Shown here piece after piece: positions 44,270-55,086 of a DNA stretch of 64,000 bases (its first letter is position 1; every line of letters begins with the position of its first letter). The position numbers and the translations under genes are program-made. Under the pieces are notes generated by a model. The model was not told where the DNA came from, made no database searches, and was given only the letters and a program-made list of their open reading frames with translations. The DNA comes from Wolfiporia cocos (Eukaryota; Basidiomycota; Agaricomycetes; Polyporales; Phaeolaceae), in contig JACCLO010000008.1 of NCBI GenBank assembly GCA_029448655.1, positions 1,116,001 through 1,180,000 of the forward strand, in the 5' to 3' direction.

Positions 44270-45277
44270 CCCCCCTACCCCCGCCCTTGCGCTTGCGCTT
44301 GGGTCTGGGTTTCTATCCTACAGGGGCTATTACTTGTTGCTGCGCACATCCCTTTCTGCCTGACAAGGCGATTGGGGTGATAGTTGAGATCTGGGGGATA
44401 CATCGCCATCCTCGGCAGAGGATTGGCAACCAGGGAAGCCACACCGCCCTTTTAGGCAGGAGGCCTACCTAACCCGGACTCCAGGGTCAAGGAGACATGG
44501 TCCTCGCTGACAAGCTTGGACTATGCGCGGTTAAGACCCGCCTGTGGAGAAAAGGGGACGGCCTGCCTGTGTGCGCCCAACCCCCGGTCATGGCAAGCGT
44601 TGTTCAGCGCCCCATCACTATCCACAGGGTCATCATTATGATGGCATGGGAATTTTCCAAAGCCGCCTCCCAGGCGTAAGGGACCTGCTTTGAACCCGTT
44701 ATGGGAAAAGCAGTGAGGGGGGTGACGTAAAAAATCACCCTGCCATAGGTCACTCGCGGTAGCCAATAGCATAAGTCCTCCGGGCAGCTCGGCGTGCGAG
44801 CATGGGTCAAACGGATTTGGGGCCCCATTGGAAGAGAAGCGCGTGGCCCACTCCCTCGGGATGTGGAGCGCTGCTGTCTCGCGATCCTAGATCGACAATG
44901 GTTTTTTAGCCCTGATGTGACACCCATGTGGCTACAGACGGCAACCTCATTGTTGAAGCATGGACAGGCTAAGAGATGTAAAATCCCAGCCACTTTCCGG
45001 CATCGTCCCTCCGGGGCGGTGTCGTGTATCCGATTCCCAATCATCTGACCCAGGAACCGGCCTGGCAGTCAGCAACTCTACCCCTGGAGTCGGCGCCTCT
45101 GACCGTTAGGGTCATGCGAATATCCGCGCCGTCTCGGCACAGGGTTTGCGCGCAACATAAGAGTAATTATGCCCCGTAGTACACCTTCTTTGCTCCTGAA
45201 AAGGAGTCCACTACCCTACCTTACATAATCCCTTTCATTCCTGTTCTTGGACGTATCACTGGGAAACTTCGTTTCTC
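44270..45277. other. Leader of element D
   Basis: About 1 kb between the primer site and the first large ORF. Short frames on both strands look non-coding. It may hold packaging or translation-control signals. Nothing in it was recognised. Confidence 0.5.
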
Positions 45278-46201
45278 ATGAAGGCTGCACTTTCTAGAAT
45301 CATGCCCCGCGTTACCCGTCGCACCCGTGGCTCCTCCACTGCCCCTTACGTCAAACCGGCGAAGCGGTCCCTTCTCAGCCGCATCGACACCGCCGACATT
45401 CCTCGGGCAGAGGACGTCACCTACACGCTTCCTGTAAAGGAAGATTACACTGGGAAACTCCATCTTTGGGAGATTCCCGTCCACATGCCAAAGCACATTG
45501 CTGAGGCTGGGAAACCCGCTCCTCGACCTCCCAAACCAGTTCCGCTCGCTAAGCGTATCTGGACAGAGGAAGAGAAGCTAGCGCAATCCATTACCGCCAT
45601 GGAGAATCTCATCGAACTCCGCGAACTCAACAAGCTCAAGCTCGCTCGCGATAAGCTGAATAAGCGAATCGCCGCCAAACAAGCCGCCAAGGAAGCCAAG
45701 CAAGCAGCTTCTTCACTGGCCCTCCGTCTCTCCAGCCCGGCGGCCGGACCTTCCGTTCCGGCCAACCACAAGATTCTCGACCCTTCCCTCGTCTTCGGGA
45801 AGAAGAAGCCTCTCCAAGCATGCGACCAAGTTATTCCCATGCTAGAAGGCACTCTCACTCGTCTCACTCCTCTCGCCAACCACCCCCCTAATTACCCAGG
45901 CTTCCATATGGAAAACGACATGCGTTTCCATACTATGGTAGTAGAATTGGAGGACTTGGTGGATAACGTAAAGGATAGAGCGAGACGAGGGAGGATCACC
46001 AATAGAGACTGGAGAATTATGAAAAAGTATTGCAAACAGCTCGGCAATATTTCCTTTTTGGATTGGCGTACGGACTTAGCTCGTATCGTAGCAGAATGCG
46101 TAGCGCTACAAATTACTTTTGCCTTCGGTGTAACACCACCTGACAAGGTGGCAGGGCCCTCAACTACTTCGGTAGAAGAGGATATACTCGCGATTGTATA
46201 G
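45278..46201 (+). CDS. Extra ORF ahead of gag in element D, unknown function
   Basis: 307 codons from an ATG at 45278 to a TAG at 46199-46201. It ends about 100 bp before gag and is in its own frame. The N-terminus is basic (MPRVTRRTRG). Residues about 90-150 are Lys/Glu/Ala/Leu-rich and likely coiled coil (KLARDKLNKRIAAKQ). The C-terminal half has aromatic and charged residues (RITNRDWRIMKKYCKQL, FLDWRTDLARIVAEC). No zinc knuckle, protease or other known motif is visible. It is not part of standard gag-pol. It could be a captured host exon, an accessory nucleic-acid-binding protein, or a gag N-terminal module made separately. I do not recognise the family. Confidence 0.7.
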   Translation: MKAALSRIMPRVTRRTRGSSTAPYVKPAKRSLLSRIDTADIPRAEDVTYTLPVKEDYTGKLHLWEIPVHMPKHIAEAGKPAPRPPKPVPLAKRIWTEEEKLAQSITAMENLIELRELNKLKLARDKLNKRIAAKQAAKEAKQAASSLALRLSSPAAGPSVPANHKILDPSLVFGKKKPLQACDQVIPMLEGTLTRLTPLANHPPNYPGFHMENDMRFHTMVVELEDLVDNVKDRARRGRITNRDWRIMKKYCKQLGNISFLDWRTDLARIVAECVALQITFAFGVTPPDKVAGPSTTSVEEDILAIV

Positions 46202-46302
46202 TAGAAATACTATCATCTTTTAACTCTGAAATAGAGTGCGAGTGTGATCTATAACGAAAGTTGCAGCTTTCAAACCCAATCCCTTCTTAAGAATCTAAGA
46301 CA

Positions 46303-48345
46303 ATGAGTACCCGGAAACTAACATTCGTCACAAACAGATTCACAATGTCCTCCACCTCCTCCGTCAGCACCCCCCTCGCTCCCCGCAAGATGCGCCTCCG
46401 CTCAGAAGGTCCGGTGACCCCGGTAGCTGGTCCCTCGGGAACCCAGCAACTGGTGACGCTGGAGCACCTAAGCGAGGGAGAGGAAGAAGAAGAAGAGGAA
46501 GGAGAAGAGGAAATGCCGGAGTTCGCTCCCCCGCAAAGGGAATCTCCGACCAACCCCATGGGTACACGCCCAGGCTCCCCCATTGCCGGATACCCACCGG
46601 CTCGTCGAACTCGCCCTATCGGGCCCGCCACCACCCTGGAAATGGAATTTTCGGGTCCGACACGACAGACCAATGTCGCTGTCGAGAACAACCTCAAGGC
46701 GTACCTTCCTGAGGAGGAACACCACAAGGTGGATGGGTCCATACATGGGCCAATCATCGATGCCGCCGTACAACGAAGTGCGGCCATAAGCCATGACACC
46801 ACCGACACCCTAGGTCGAATGGTGCACGCCCGCCTGGAGCGTATCCATGAACGAATCGATTCCCTGGCTGGGCAATCCAGGGCACTCGAACAGAAGGCCC
46901 AAGACGAGCTACACGAAGCGGTCAATTCGGTCCGGAACGAGGTATTGTCCACCATGGTGGACCTCGGCAAGGAACTCCGACAGGAGTACACCGCCAAGCT
47001 CTCCGAAATGGAGAAGCAGCTCCGAAAGGACTACCGGTCCCGGCTGGACGACCTCGAGGATGCGTTCGCAGAGCGCATGGAGAAGGTTGACGAGGAACTT
47101 CGGAGAATTCGCAAGAATCCCTCCGTTCCCAACCCTCCCGGCATCCGCACGCCCCCGGAAGAACCCGCACCGGCCCCCGGCACTGCTCAAGCCCGTGCAG
47201 CCGAGGCTGCTGCCGCCGCACAAGCTGCAGCCGCTGCTGCAGCAGCCGTCGCCCCGCAGATTCCAGGTCTGCCTCAAAACCTGAAAATCCCCCCTCCCCC
47301 CGAATTCTCTGGGTCATCTGGAAAGGTGACTGCGCAGGAATGGGTGGAGAAGATGGGCCTGTACTTCGGTACGCTCAGGGTCTACGATGACCATGACCGT
47401 ATCACCACGGCCCTCTTCCGCGTCACAGGGGACGCATACAAATTTTTCTCGCCTCTCATCAAGAAGGCAGGAAACGGTGAACCTCTCGGCACCTGGGAGG
47501 ACTTCACCAAGTCAGTCATGGTGCAATATGGGAAGATGACGGATAAGGAGATAGCCAAGAAGGAAATTCGCGGCTATTACGGCACGAAGGGCAAGGAACT
47601 GGCAGAATCGAACTACTTCAATTACTGCGAACGGTTCCGCACCCTCGGCCGTCTCTCTGAAACCGCCAATGAGACTCTGGTGTGGGAATTCACCGAGACT
47701 CTCCCAGAAAAGGTTAAGGACACCTTAAACGTCCTCGGCAAGACCCCGTTCTTCAAGGCCCCAACCGACATCGAACCCCTCATCGACTTCGCTCTGGAAA
47801 TGTACCAAACGTCATATCCAGACAAGATCAAGGGTTCTATCTTCGAGAAGGCCGGCAAGAAGGACTCGGCACCTGCCGAAAAGAAGGAGACGTCCTCCGC
47901 TTCTGCAAAGAAGTCGGAGAAAAAGAAGGACAAGGGAAAGGCGCCCGCCAAAGCCCCCGCCGACACCACCAACGCCGTCTGCACATACTGCAAGCAGACA
48001 GGACATTACTTCAACAAATGTCCTAAGCTTGCGGCAGACAAGGCCGCGGGAACATTCGTGCCTGCCGCTCAGCGGGCCGAGCAACAAAGGGCGAAGGATG
48101 CAGCCGCCGCGTCTGGAAAGACCACGGCTGCCCCTTCGGGTAGTGGAAAGGGACAGGCTTCTGGCAAGAAGCCGTACTCGGCGCCCCCCGCGGATGGCAA
48201 GACGTATCGTGCCCGAACGATCTGGGAAGAAGTGACAGCTGACTCAAGCTCAGCAGGACCCTCGGCCCCCGCCACCACCGTCGCCAATGTCGGGACCATC
48301 TCGGTTCCCCTCGCCCCAACTACACGTCTCGAAGACGTTCTGTGA
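46303..48345 (+). CDS. gag: Element D Gag
   Basis: 680 codons. The N-terminal third is low-complexity with an acidic EEEEEGEEE run. A long coiled coil follows (about 160-265; ERIDSLAGQSRALEQK), then an Ala-rich linker, then a retrotransposon Gag domain at about 325-510 (EWVEKMGLYFGTLRVYDD, FTKSVMVQYGKM, YCERFRTLGRLSE). A Lys-rich segment precedes a single CCHC knuckle (CTYCKQTGHYFNKC, about 562-575). The role is virus-like particle assembly and RNA packaging. The last 59 nt overlap pol, which is in the +1 frame relative to gag. Confidence 0.93.
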   Translation: MSTRKLTFVTNRFTMSSTSSVSTPLAPRKMRLRSEGPVTPVAGPSGTQQLVTLEHLSEGEEEEEEEGEEEMPEFAPPQRESPTNPMGTRPGSPIAGYPPARRTRPIGPATTLEMEFSGPTRQTNVAVENNLKAYLPEEEHHKVDGSIHGPIIDAAVQRSAAISHDTTDTLGRMVHARLERIHERIDSLAGQSRALEQKAQDELHEAVNSVRNEVLSTMVDLGKELRQEYTAKLSEMEKQLRKDYRSRLDDLEDAFAERMEKVDEELRRIRKNPSVPNPPGIRTPPEEPAPAPGTAQARAAEAAAAAQAAAAAAAAVAPQIPGLPQNLKIPPPPEFSGSSGKVTAQEWVEKMGLYFGTLRVYDDHDRITTALFRVTGDAYKFFSPLIKKAGNGEPLGTWEDFTKSVMVQYGKMTDKEIAKKEIRGYYGTKGKELAESNYFNYCERFRTLGRLSETANETLVWEFTETLPEKVKDTLNVLGKTPFFKAPTDIEPLIDFALEMYQTSYPDKIKGSIFEKAGKKDSAPAEKKETSSASAKKSEKKKDKGKAPAKAPADTTNAVCTYCKQTGHYFNKCPKLAADKAAGTFVPAAQRAEQQRAKDAAAASGKTTAAPSGSGKGQASGKKPYSAPPADGKTYRARTIWEEVTADSSSAGPSAPATTVANVGTISVPLAPTTRLEDVL

Positions 48346-51300
48346 AGAACACACCAGCCCCGCAGCGGCTGGGAGTGTACAGCGCCCCGAAGAAGCGCAC
48401 CTCTACGAAGAGGCTTCACAGAGACCCCTTATCTTGTGGGAAGATAAGGCGGTCGTACGTCACCCGGTATCCCATCTCGGTATATTCGGTAACTCGGCAA
48501 TGGACTTTGCCCGGAGGACAAGGACACTAGCTACACGTGCCCCTCCTGTACAATACTTCTACCCTGACCCGCTCGCGCTAAAGTTTTTCACTTTGTATAA
48601 TGTACATGGAAACGATTCTCGAGACGACAATAAATCGTTCTCTATCGAAGTGGAACTGTGGGTATATGGAAAGAAAGTCAACGCCATGGCATTAATCGAC
48701 ACCGGTGCATCAATAAGCGTCATTGATAAGAAACTCGTACATGAGGAAAAGTTAGTCACTCAAAAACTACCTTCGCCTCTCGAGATTCGCAACGCCGACG
48801 GTACCTCTAATACCGCCGGTAATATCAATATGGCAGTAAAAGCTTATATGGTGCACGAGGAACACAAGTCCACCGAATTCTTGTACGTAATGGACGTACA
48901 GAATGCGGATGTGATCCTCGGATATGATTGGTTCCTGAAACACAACCCGGACTTCAACTGGCCGGAAGGAACCTTCACATATCGATGTACGGAAAAATGC
49001 AAACATGGCAAACGGGTTTCGATTTCAGAGGAAGAGGACGAAATCGAACCCCGCAACATCTATCAGATCATCAATGACTTTCCAATAGATTTTCTCGGCT
49101 TAGAGGAGCCGGAGAATCCCTTTGTCGCTTGGGTGAACACCCTTGACGAAGGAACGGAACTCCTTATCGATGCCATTCAGTCGATAACGGAGAAGTCGGA
49201 TGATGAATTCCTGACAGATGCGGATCTCCAGAAATGGAAATCCTTGGTTCCGGAGGAATACCAGGAGTTTGGTCCCACGGTATTTTCTCAACGCGCATCC
49301 GAAAGGATGCCCGAACGGAAACCATATGACCACGCCATCGACTTCCCCGATGACGCGGTACTACCGCCCCCGAGTAAGGCATACAAGATGTCTCCTCAGG
49401 AAGCGAACTCGCTAGATCAGTGGATTCAGGAAGAGTTACGGAAGGGCTACATCCGACACTCAAAATCCCCGATCGCGAGCCCGGTCTTCTTCGTCCCTAA
49501 AAAAGACGGCGGAGCCCGAATGGTAGTCGATTACCGGAAAGTAAACGACTTGACCATTAAAAACAGGTACCCTCTCCCACGCATAGACGAGCTTATCGAT
49601 AAGCTTAGCCAGGCTTCGATATTTACGAAGCTCGACTTGCGTTGGGGTTACAACAACGTAAGAATCAAGGAGGGAGATGAATGGAAGACCGCATTCATTA
49701 CGCCTAACGGCCTTTACGAAGCTGTAGTCATGTACTTCGGCTTTTGTAATGCACCCAGCACGTTCCAGCACATGATGAACGATATTCTAGGTGACCTTAT
49801 CAGAGAAGGAAAGGTCATTGTCTACCTAGACGACATCCTTGTGTTCGGAAACGACCTGTTGGAACACCGTCGTATTGTCAAGCAAGTATTACAAATCTTG
49901 CAAGACAACGACTTGTTCGCGAAGCCTGAAAAGTGCTTCTTCGAACAAAGCAGTATTGAATACCTGGGAATGATCATTTCCAAAGGAAAAGTCGAAATGG
50001 ACCCTAAGAAGGTAGCCGGCGTAATGGACTGGCCTACACCTGCCAAGGTGAAGGACGTCCAGGCCTTTGTTGGCTTCGCCAACTACTACCGTCGGTTCAT
50101 TAAAGACTTCTCCAAAGTGGTTAAGCCGTTAACCGAACTGTCCAAGAAAAACACGCAGTGGAATTGGGGACCCGAACAAGCGGAAGCATTCCAAACTCTC
50201 AAGGAAGCTTTCACATCGGCTCCAATACTCCGGATCCCAGATCAGGAGTCCCCGTTCCGCGTGGAAGCGGATTCTTCCGATTACGCAACTGGTGCAGTGC
50301 TATCACAATACTCTTCGGAGGATAAGCTCTGGCACCCGGTAGCCTTTTACTCGAAATCTCTATCAGCACCCGAAAGGAACTATGAGATTTACGATAAGGA
50401 GTTGCTCGCAATCATCCGTGCACTAGAGGAATGGAGACATTACCTCGAAGGACACCCACACAAATTTGAAGTATGGTCGGATCATCTCAATCTGACATAT
50501 TTCAAATCGGCACAACGGCTAACCCGGAGACAGGCACGTTGGAGTCTTTACCTGACAAGGTTCAACTTCACCATGTGTCACAAACCCGGTAAAACAATGC
50601 TCACGGCTGATCCTCTGTCACGGAGGCCAGACCATGAAGAGGGGGTGGAACTCGACAATCGCGATCAAATTTTGCTGAAACCGGAATACTTTACGGTTAG
50701 GGCGCTAGAAGCGTCACAGCAGGAGATACAATCAGGCGACGAGGACCTTCTCCGACAAATCCGACAAGCCCTCATGGACGATCAAATTACCAAGGATTAC
50801 CAGGAACTACTGAAAAGTGGTCCCAAGGAATTCGGTAAAGACCTCCAGGAATGGAACATGGAGGCCGGATTACTTCTCAGACGAGGAAAAGTGTACGTTC
50901 CAAAAGAGCCTAAGGAATTGCGCACGAAGATTATGGAGTTACATCATGACCATGTGACTGCCGGACACTTCGGACGATGGAAGACCTATGAACTTCTGTC
51001 ACGTAATTACTGGTGGCCTGGAATGACCACGATGGTAAAGCAATACGTGGAAGGTTGTGACACATGTCAACGCATGAAGAACCACAACCAGACCCCGTAC
51101 GGACCCCTGCAACCGCTCCCAGTCCCGGAAGCACCTTGGGACACCGTCACAATTGACCTTATCGTCCACTTACCGCCCAGCGGCGAATTGAAACAATTCA
51201 ATGCTATTATGGTAATAGTGGACCGGCTTACCAAGCGAGCGCACTTCATTCCCACATCAGACAAGATAACGGCGAAAGAATTAGCGAACCTCCTATACCT

Positions 51301-52822
51301 TCGGATCTATCCGAACCACGGACTTCCGAAACAAATCATTTCGGATAGAGGCCCGCAATTCGCAGCTGCCTTGTTTAAGGGATGGTGTGAACAATTGGGA
51401 ATCCAACGGTCAATGACAACTGCCTATCACCCGCAAGCGGATGGCCAGACGGAGAGAGTTAACCAAATCCTGGAACAATATCTTAGATGTTACATCGATG
51501 TTATTCAGAAGGATAACTGGTCATGGTTTCTCCCTACGGCCGAATTCGCGTACAACAACGCGGCTAGTGAGACAACAAAGAATAGTCCATTCTTTGTCGA
51601 ACTAGGAAGGCATCCCAACGCAGGACCTACGAATTTACGTCCAACACAATACGTGGACCTAAATGTCATTGCTTACGAACGATGGTCGGCACAAGAACAA
51701 GCTAAGGCAGCAATGAAACTGGCTGCTGAACGCTGGTCTTGGTACTACGATCAACATAAGCGCTCGGTACCGTTTAAAGTCGGCGACAAAGTTCTCGTTG
51801 ACGCCCGTAGCTGGCAAGACTCCGAAAGAAGTCTTAGCCCACGCTATTTGGGACCATTCAGGATAATTGAACAATTATCTCCGGTCACCTTTAGGGTACA
51901 CATGGACGAGCAATACAGGGCTTACCACCCCGTATTTCACGCTTCCAAGTTGGTCATGTACAAGGACCCGGTGCATCAGAAAAAACCAGAGCCTCAACCA
52001 GAAATGGTCGACGGCGAGGAATTATGGGAAGTCGAGAAGATCTTAGATCATCGTCTCCGCGCAGGAAGAGTTGAATACAGAATCCGATGGAAGGGATTCG
52101 GTATCAATGACGACTCCTGGGTACGCGAAGCGGATCTCGACTCGGCATACGACATTTTGCAGGAATACAAGGCTTCACACCCTATTCCAATGCAGGATGT
52201 CCCCCTCAGGCGATCAGCTAGAAGGAAAGAAGCAGTTCATGTCTTCGACCCTGACAGCGACGACTGGGAAGCCGATGAATGCACGTGGCCAGACGACTGG
52301 CCACAGTATCGCGAAGAATTTGCGAAGGACCCTAAGCAGCGCATGATTAGACACCCCGACGGGGGATGGATGTCAGCGGACATTAACCAAAACGCAGACT
52401 TGAAAATCGTAGTCGGCGAAGGCGGCCGAATGCCGGAAAAAGGAACCAAGGACTCGGTTGGGTTTGACCTGTACACTGCAACAGGCGACGTTCTGCCAGC
52501 TCACGGGCAGACAGAATACAACACCAAACTGAAAATCCAGGTACCTTTCGGCACTTACGGACGTATCGCCCCCCGCTCTAGTCTCGCACGCAAAGGCATA
52601 GACGTAATGGGTGGCGTTATCGACCACGATTATCAAGGCGAAGTAATCATCATTCTCCGGAATCACTCCGACATATCTATCGATATTCGGGCCGGCGATA
52701 AGATTGCCCAGCTAATCTGCGAAGTTGCAAAGGACCCGCATATTACGCTACACGGAAAATCTTACTTTGAAAAGATTAAATCCGAGCGCGGTACTGGTGG
52801 ATTCGGCTCCACAGGAAAGTAA
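48287..52822 (+). CDS. pol: Element D Pol with C-terminal dUTPase
   Basis: 1511 codons, fully open. Protease ALIDTGAS is at 135-142. RT has active site YLDD at 513-516. RNase H has VEADSSDYATGA and ends DPLSRR. The integrase zinc finger is HHDHVTAGH..CDTCQ; the DDE core includes SDRGPQF and DGQTERVNQ. A GPY-type module (YLGPFRII) and a chromodomain at about 1245-1300 (EVEKILDH..IRWKGF..DSWV) follow. After an acidic linker comes a complete dUTPase at about 1370-1511: GFDLYTA, PRSSLA, VIDHDYQG, KIAQLI and GTGGFGSTGK. A dUTPase removes dUTP and so protects cDNA from uracil. The position after the chromodomain is unusual. Pol is expressed by +1 frameshift or reinitiation; the signal is not identified. 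Confidence 0.95.
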   Translation: MSGPSRFPSPQLHVSKTFCEEHTSPAAAGSVQRPEEAHLYEEASQRPLILWEDKAVVRHPVSHLGIFGNSAMDFARRTRTLATRAPPVQYFYPDPLALKFFTLYNVHGNDSRDDNKSFSIEVELWVYGKKVNAMALIDTGASISVIDKKLVHEEKLVTQKLPSPLEIRNADGTSNTAGNINMAVKAYMVHEEHKSTEFLYVMDVQNADVILGYDWFLKHNPDFNWPEGTFTYRCTEKCKHGKRVSISEEEDEIEPRNIYQIINDFPIDFLGLEEPENPFVAWVNTLDEGTELLIDAIQSITEKSDDEFLTDADLQKWKSLVPEEYQEFGPTVFSQRASERMPERKPYDHAIDFPDDAVLPPPSKAYKMSPQEANSLDQWIQEELRKGYIRHSKSPIASPVFFVPKKDGGARMVVDYRKVNDLTIKNRYPLPRIDELIDKLSQASIFTKLDLRWGYNNVRIKEGDEWKTAFITPNGLYEAVVMYFGFCNAPSTFQHMMNDILGDLIREGKVIVYLDDILVFGNDLLEHRRIVKQVLQILQDNDLFAKPEKCFFEQSSIEYLGMIISKGKVEMDPKKVAGVMDWPTPAKVKDVQAFVGFANYYRRFIKDFSKVVKPLTELSKKNTQWNWGPEQAEAFQTLKEAFTSAPILRIPDQESPFRVEADSSDYATGAVLSQYSSEDKLWHPVAFYSKSLSAPERNYEIYDKELLAIIRALEEWRHYLEGHPHKFEVWSDHLNLTYFKSAQRLTRRQARWSLYLTRFNFTMCHKPGKTMLTADPLSRRPDHEEGVELDNRDQILLKPEYFTVRALEASQQEIQSGDEDLLRQIRQALMDDQITKDYQELLKSGPKEFGKDLQEWNMEAGLLLRRGKVYVPKEPKELRTKIMELHHDHVTAGHFGRWKTYELLSRNYWWPGMTTMVKQYVEGCDTCQRMKNHNQTPYGPLQPLPVPEAPWDTVTIDLIVHLPPSGELKQFNAIMVIVDRLTKRAHFIPTSDKITAKELANLLYLRIYPNHGLPKQIISDRGPQFAAALFKGWCEQLGIQRSMTTAYHPQADGQTERVNQILEQYLRCYIDVIQKDNWSWFLPTAEFAYNNAASETTKNSPFFVELGRHPNAGPTNLRPTQYVDLNVIAYERWSAQEQAKAAMKLAAERWSWYYDQHKRSVPFKVGDKVLVDARSWQDSERSLSPRYLGPFRIIEQLSPVTFRVHMDEQYRAYHPVFHASKLVMYKDPVHQKKPEPQPEMVDGEELWEVEKILDHRLRAGRVEYRIRWKGFGINDDSWVREADLDSAYDILQEYKASHPIPMQDVPLRRSARRKEAVHVFDPDSDDWEADECTWPDDWPQYREEFAKDPKQRMIRHPDGGWMSADINQNADLKIVVGEGGRMPEKGTKDSVGFDLYTATGDVLPAHGQTEYNTKLKIQVPFGTYGRIAPRSSLARKGIDVMGGVIDHDYQGEVIIILRNHSDISIDIRAGDKIAQLICEVAKDPHITLHGKSYFEKIKSERGTGGFGSTGK

Positions 52823-52848
52823 TCGTTCCATTAGGGACAATGAAACCT

Positions 52849-52858
52849 GAAGAGGGGG
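52849..52858 (+). other. Polypurine tract of element D
   Basis: GAAGAGGGGG lies just before the 3' LTR (followed by TAA), matching the F2 tract in form. Confidence 0.8.
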
Positions 52859-52861
52859 TAA

Positions 52862-53521
52862 TGTCACAGATTTGGGACATGCCACTATTTTTCCCGTATT
52901 TTTACCTATTTATCTGGTATTTCTACGACCTTGTAGACATTTACGCTGCTAAGCGCCCGTCTACACGTACACGCAACCAAACAACACGTACATAACACGT
53001 TTGTACGCGTCAATGACTCAGCGGACTAACCTCCGGAGTCACGCGCCTTACTCATATCCCGGTACCGGGCTATGTCAGTACAATTGGATAAGCGGCCCGC
53101 TCGTTATCACATGCCAATGACCTTACGATTACTCATATCCCGATACCGGAATATAAGAATCACATGCATGGCTTACTAACGTAGCTACAGCCACTTCCAC
53201 AACATGGACCTACGGTCCAAACAAACGATCTTACTGGTGCGGCCATTACCGGCGCACATGGTCTATTGTAGTTTACGACTTAACCATATTAGTTATGTCT
53301 GCGCACAGACCACCTTCATGTTTGGCTCCCTTACCGGTAACCAAACAAAGCATGTATATAAGTAGGGCTATCACTGCGGATAAGCCTTAGATTTGTTCTC
53401 TGCATTCGCACAGTTACATAACATCTCTGCTTGCGCCCACTAGCCTCCTCACCAACCTCCAGCAACTCCTTCAAGTCGCTTATAAGGTTATAGTGTGAGT
53501 CCCACAGTCTAGTCTGTGTCA
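52862..53521 (+). repeat. 3' LTR of element D (F3)
   Basis: 660 bp. I read no difference from 43597-44256. It is followed by the CCATC duplication and the resumed gag of element B. Confidence 0.96.
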
Positions 53522-55086
53522 CCATCAACAGAACCTTCGATGCCGATGGAAATACGAATCAGCCTTCGGGCACCACAGGAATGGCAGGAATTGAGCGCAT
53601 CGGAGATGATGGGAGAAATCCTGGAAACTTTACAGGAACAGATAACAGCCAGACCGGAGGACAGGACCCTCCAGGATTTATATCTGCTTTTGCGCAGAGT
53701 GGGATTGGGCCTATGGCTGGAGGAACAGACCTCTTTGGAAGCCCCCCACAGAACGCACCCGGAATGGGTAGCGGAGGAAATCCGTCTTGGACTAGCCCAA
53801 GCGGAGGAATGGGAACGACAAACCCAGGAACATGGCCTTCAGGCCTATTTGGACGAACCCCCGCAGGTACAAGCGGAGGAGGACTGGGAGGAAACTTCGG
53901 ACTCGGAGGAGGGAATGCCCCCCCTCCTGGAGGACTCGGAGGAGGAACCCCCACGAATCCCGGAGGAGGAAACCCTGGAGGAAACCCAGGGAACCCCGGA
54001 GGAAACCCAGGAAACCCGGGTGGAGGATACCCGGGAGGAGGAGGACCCCCAGGCGGGCCCCCACCACCGAATGCGCCGCAGCCCCAACCTCCGGCGCCGA
54101 ACCCGTACTACCGACCCCCGATGATAAAGATCAATCCCCCAGACGTATTCAATGGGGAACAATCCGACATGCAGAACTTCATAAACCAGTGCAATTCCTG
54201 GTTTACGATGTACGAAACATCATTCCAGAACGACGTTCAGAGAGTGATCTTTATCCTCTCTTATATTTCGAACAAGGGGAAAACGGGCCAATGGAAACAG
54301 AATTATCACCGGGTTTATACGAACCCCCAAACGAAACGATTCTTCCCGCCTAGTCTTGCACAGTTTGATGCAGACTTCCAGAAAGCCTTCGGAGCCATCG
54401 AAGAAGTACAGAAGGCGCGGAAGAAAATCCTGGACATAACCCAGGACAGAAAGGACATCGATGATTATATCACCGAGTTCAACAACTTGGCCGGGAAGGC
54501 CCAGTACGATCAATACAGTGCGGACGGGAACGCGTTGCTCATAACCCTCTTCGAGAAAGGGTTACCCGAACATACGACCCGATATATCATCGGTGTTCGG
54601 CCGCTACCAGCAACCATTGACGAATGGCAGTCCGCTGCCTCGTACTATGAAAATACGTACAAGATATTCTTGAAACGGGATAAACCGTTTGTCAAGAAAA
54701 AGGCTTGGCAAGCCTCGAACCAGAATAACGGACGCACTAGTGCTCCACAGACAACCGCACCGAAAGATCCGAACGCAATGGATGTAGATCGAATGACCAC
54801 CCAGGAAAGGGACGATCACATCAAGAAGGGAAAATGCTTCACCTGTCATCAGCCAGGACATATGTCGCGAGACTGCCCGAAGAGGCCGAGGAAGCCAGCC
54901 CACCCTAGGCGGACTACTCGAAAGACCGAAGAAGAAGAAGCCGAGCAAGAAGCTCGCATCGAAGAAGTCTCCGAGGAAGAGACTGAATACATCACCGCCA
55001 ACAGAGCGGTCACAGCAATTAGGGCTCTGAAAGCCAAGAACCCCGAGCTCCTAGCACGGCTCGTAGAAGAACAGGATTTTGCCTAG

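Larger units (their letters stand above)
43597..53521 (+). mobile_element. Element D: intact, young F3 Ty3/gypsy retrotransposon
   Basis: 9925 bp with 660-bp LTRs (43597-44256 and 52862-53521) that I read as identical, and duplication CCATC at 43592-43596 and 53522-53526. The uninterrupted target is visible in element A around 5785. Contents in order are a primer site, a roughly 1-kb leader, a 307-codon extra ORF, gag, pol ending in a dUTPase, and a purine tract. All frames are open, so it may be active. Confidence 0.96.
43309..55086 (+). pseudogene. Element B gag, split by element D
   Basis: ATG at 43309 (MIFGPEFPARL), open to 43596. D is inserted there. The frame resumes at 53527 and ends at a TAG at 55084-55086, about 616 codons without D. 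Features are an N-terminal region rich in aromatic residues, a long Gly/Pro/Asn-rich tract (about 53770-54080, GGNPGNPGG repeats), a capsid-like helical domain (FNGEQSDMQNFINQCNSWF) and one CCHC knuckle (CFTCHQPGHMSRDC). An acidic tail follows. Apart from the D insertion it is open, so it was intact until D arrived. Confidence 0.88.

Noticed and set aside
46287..46997. 236-codon minus ORF opposite element D gag
   Set aside because: An antisense shadow produced by the GC-rich third positions of gag; no domain recognised.
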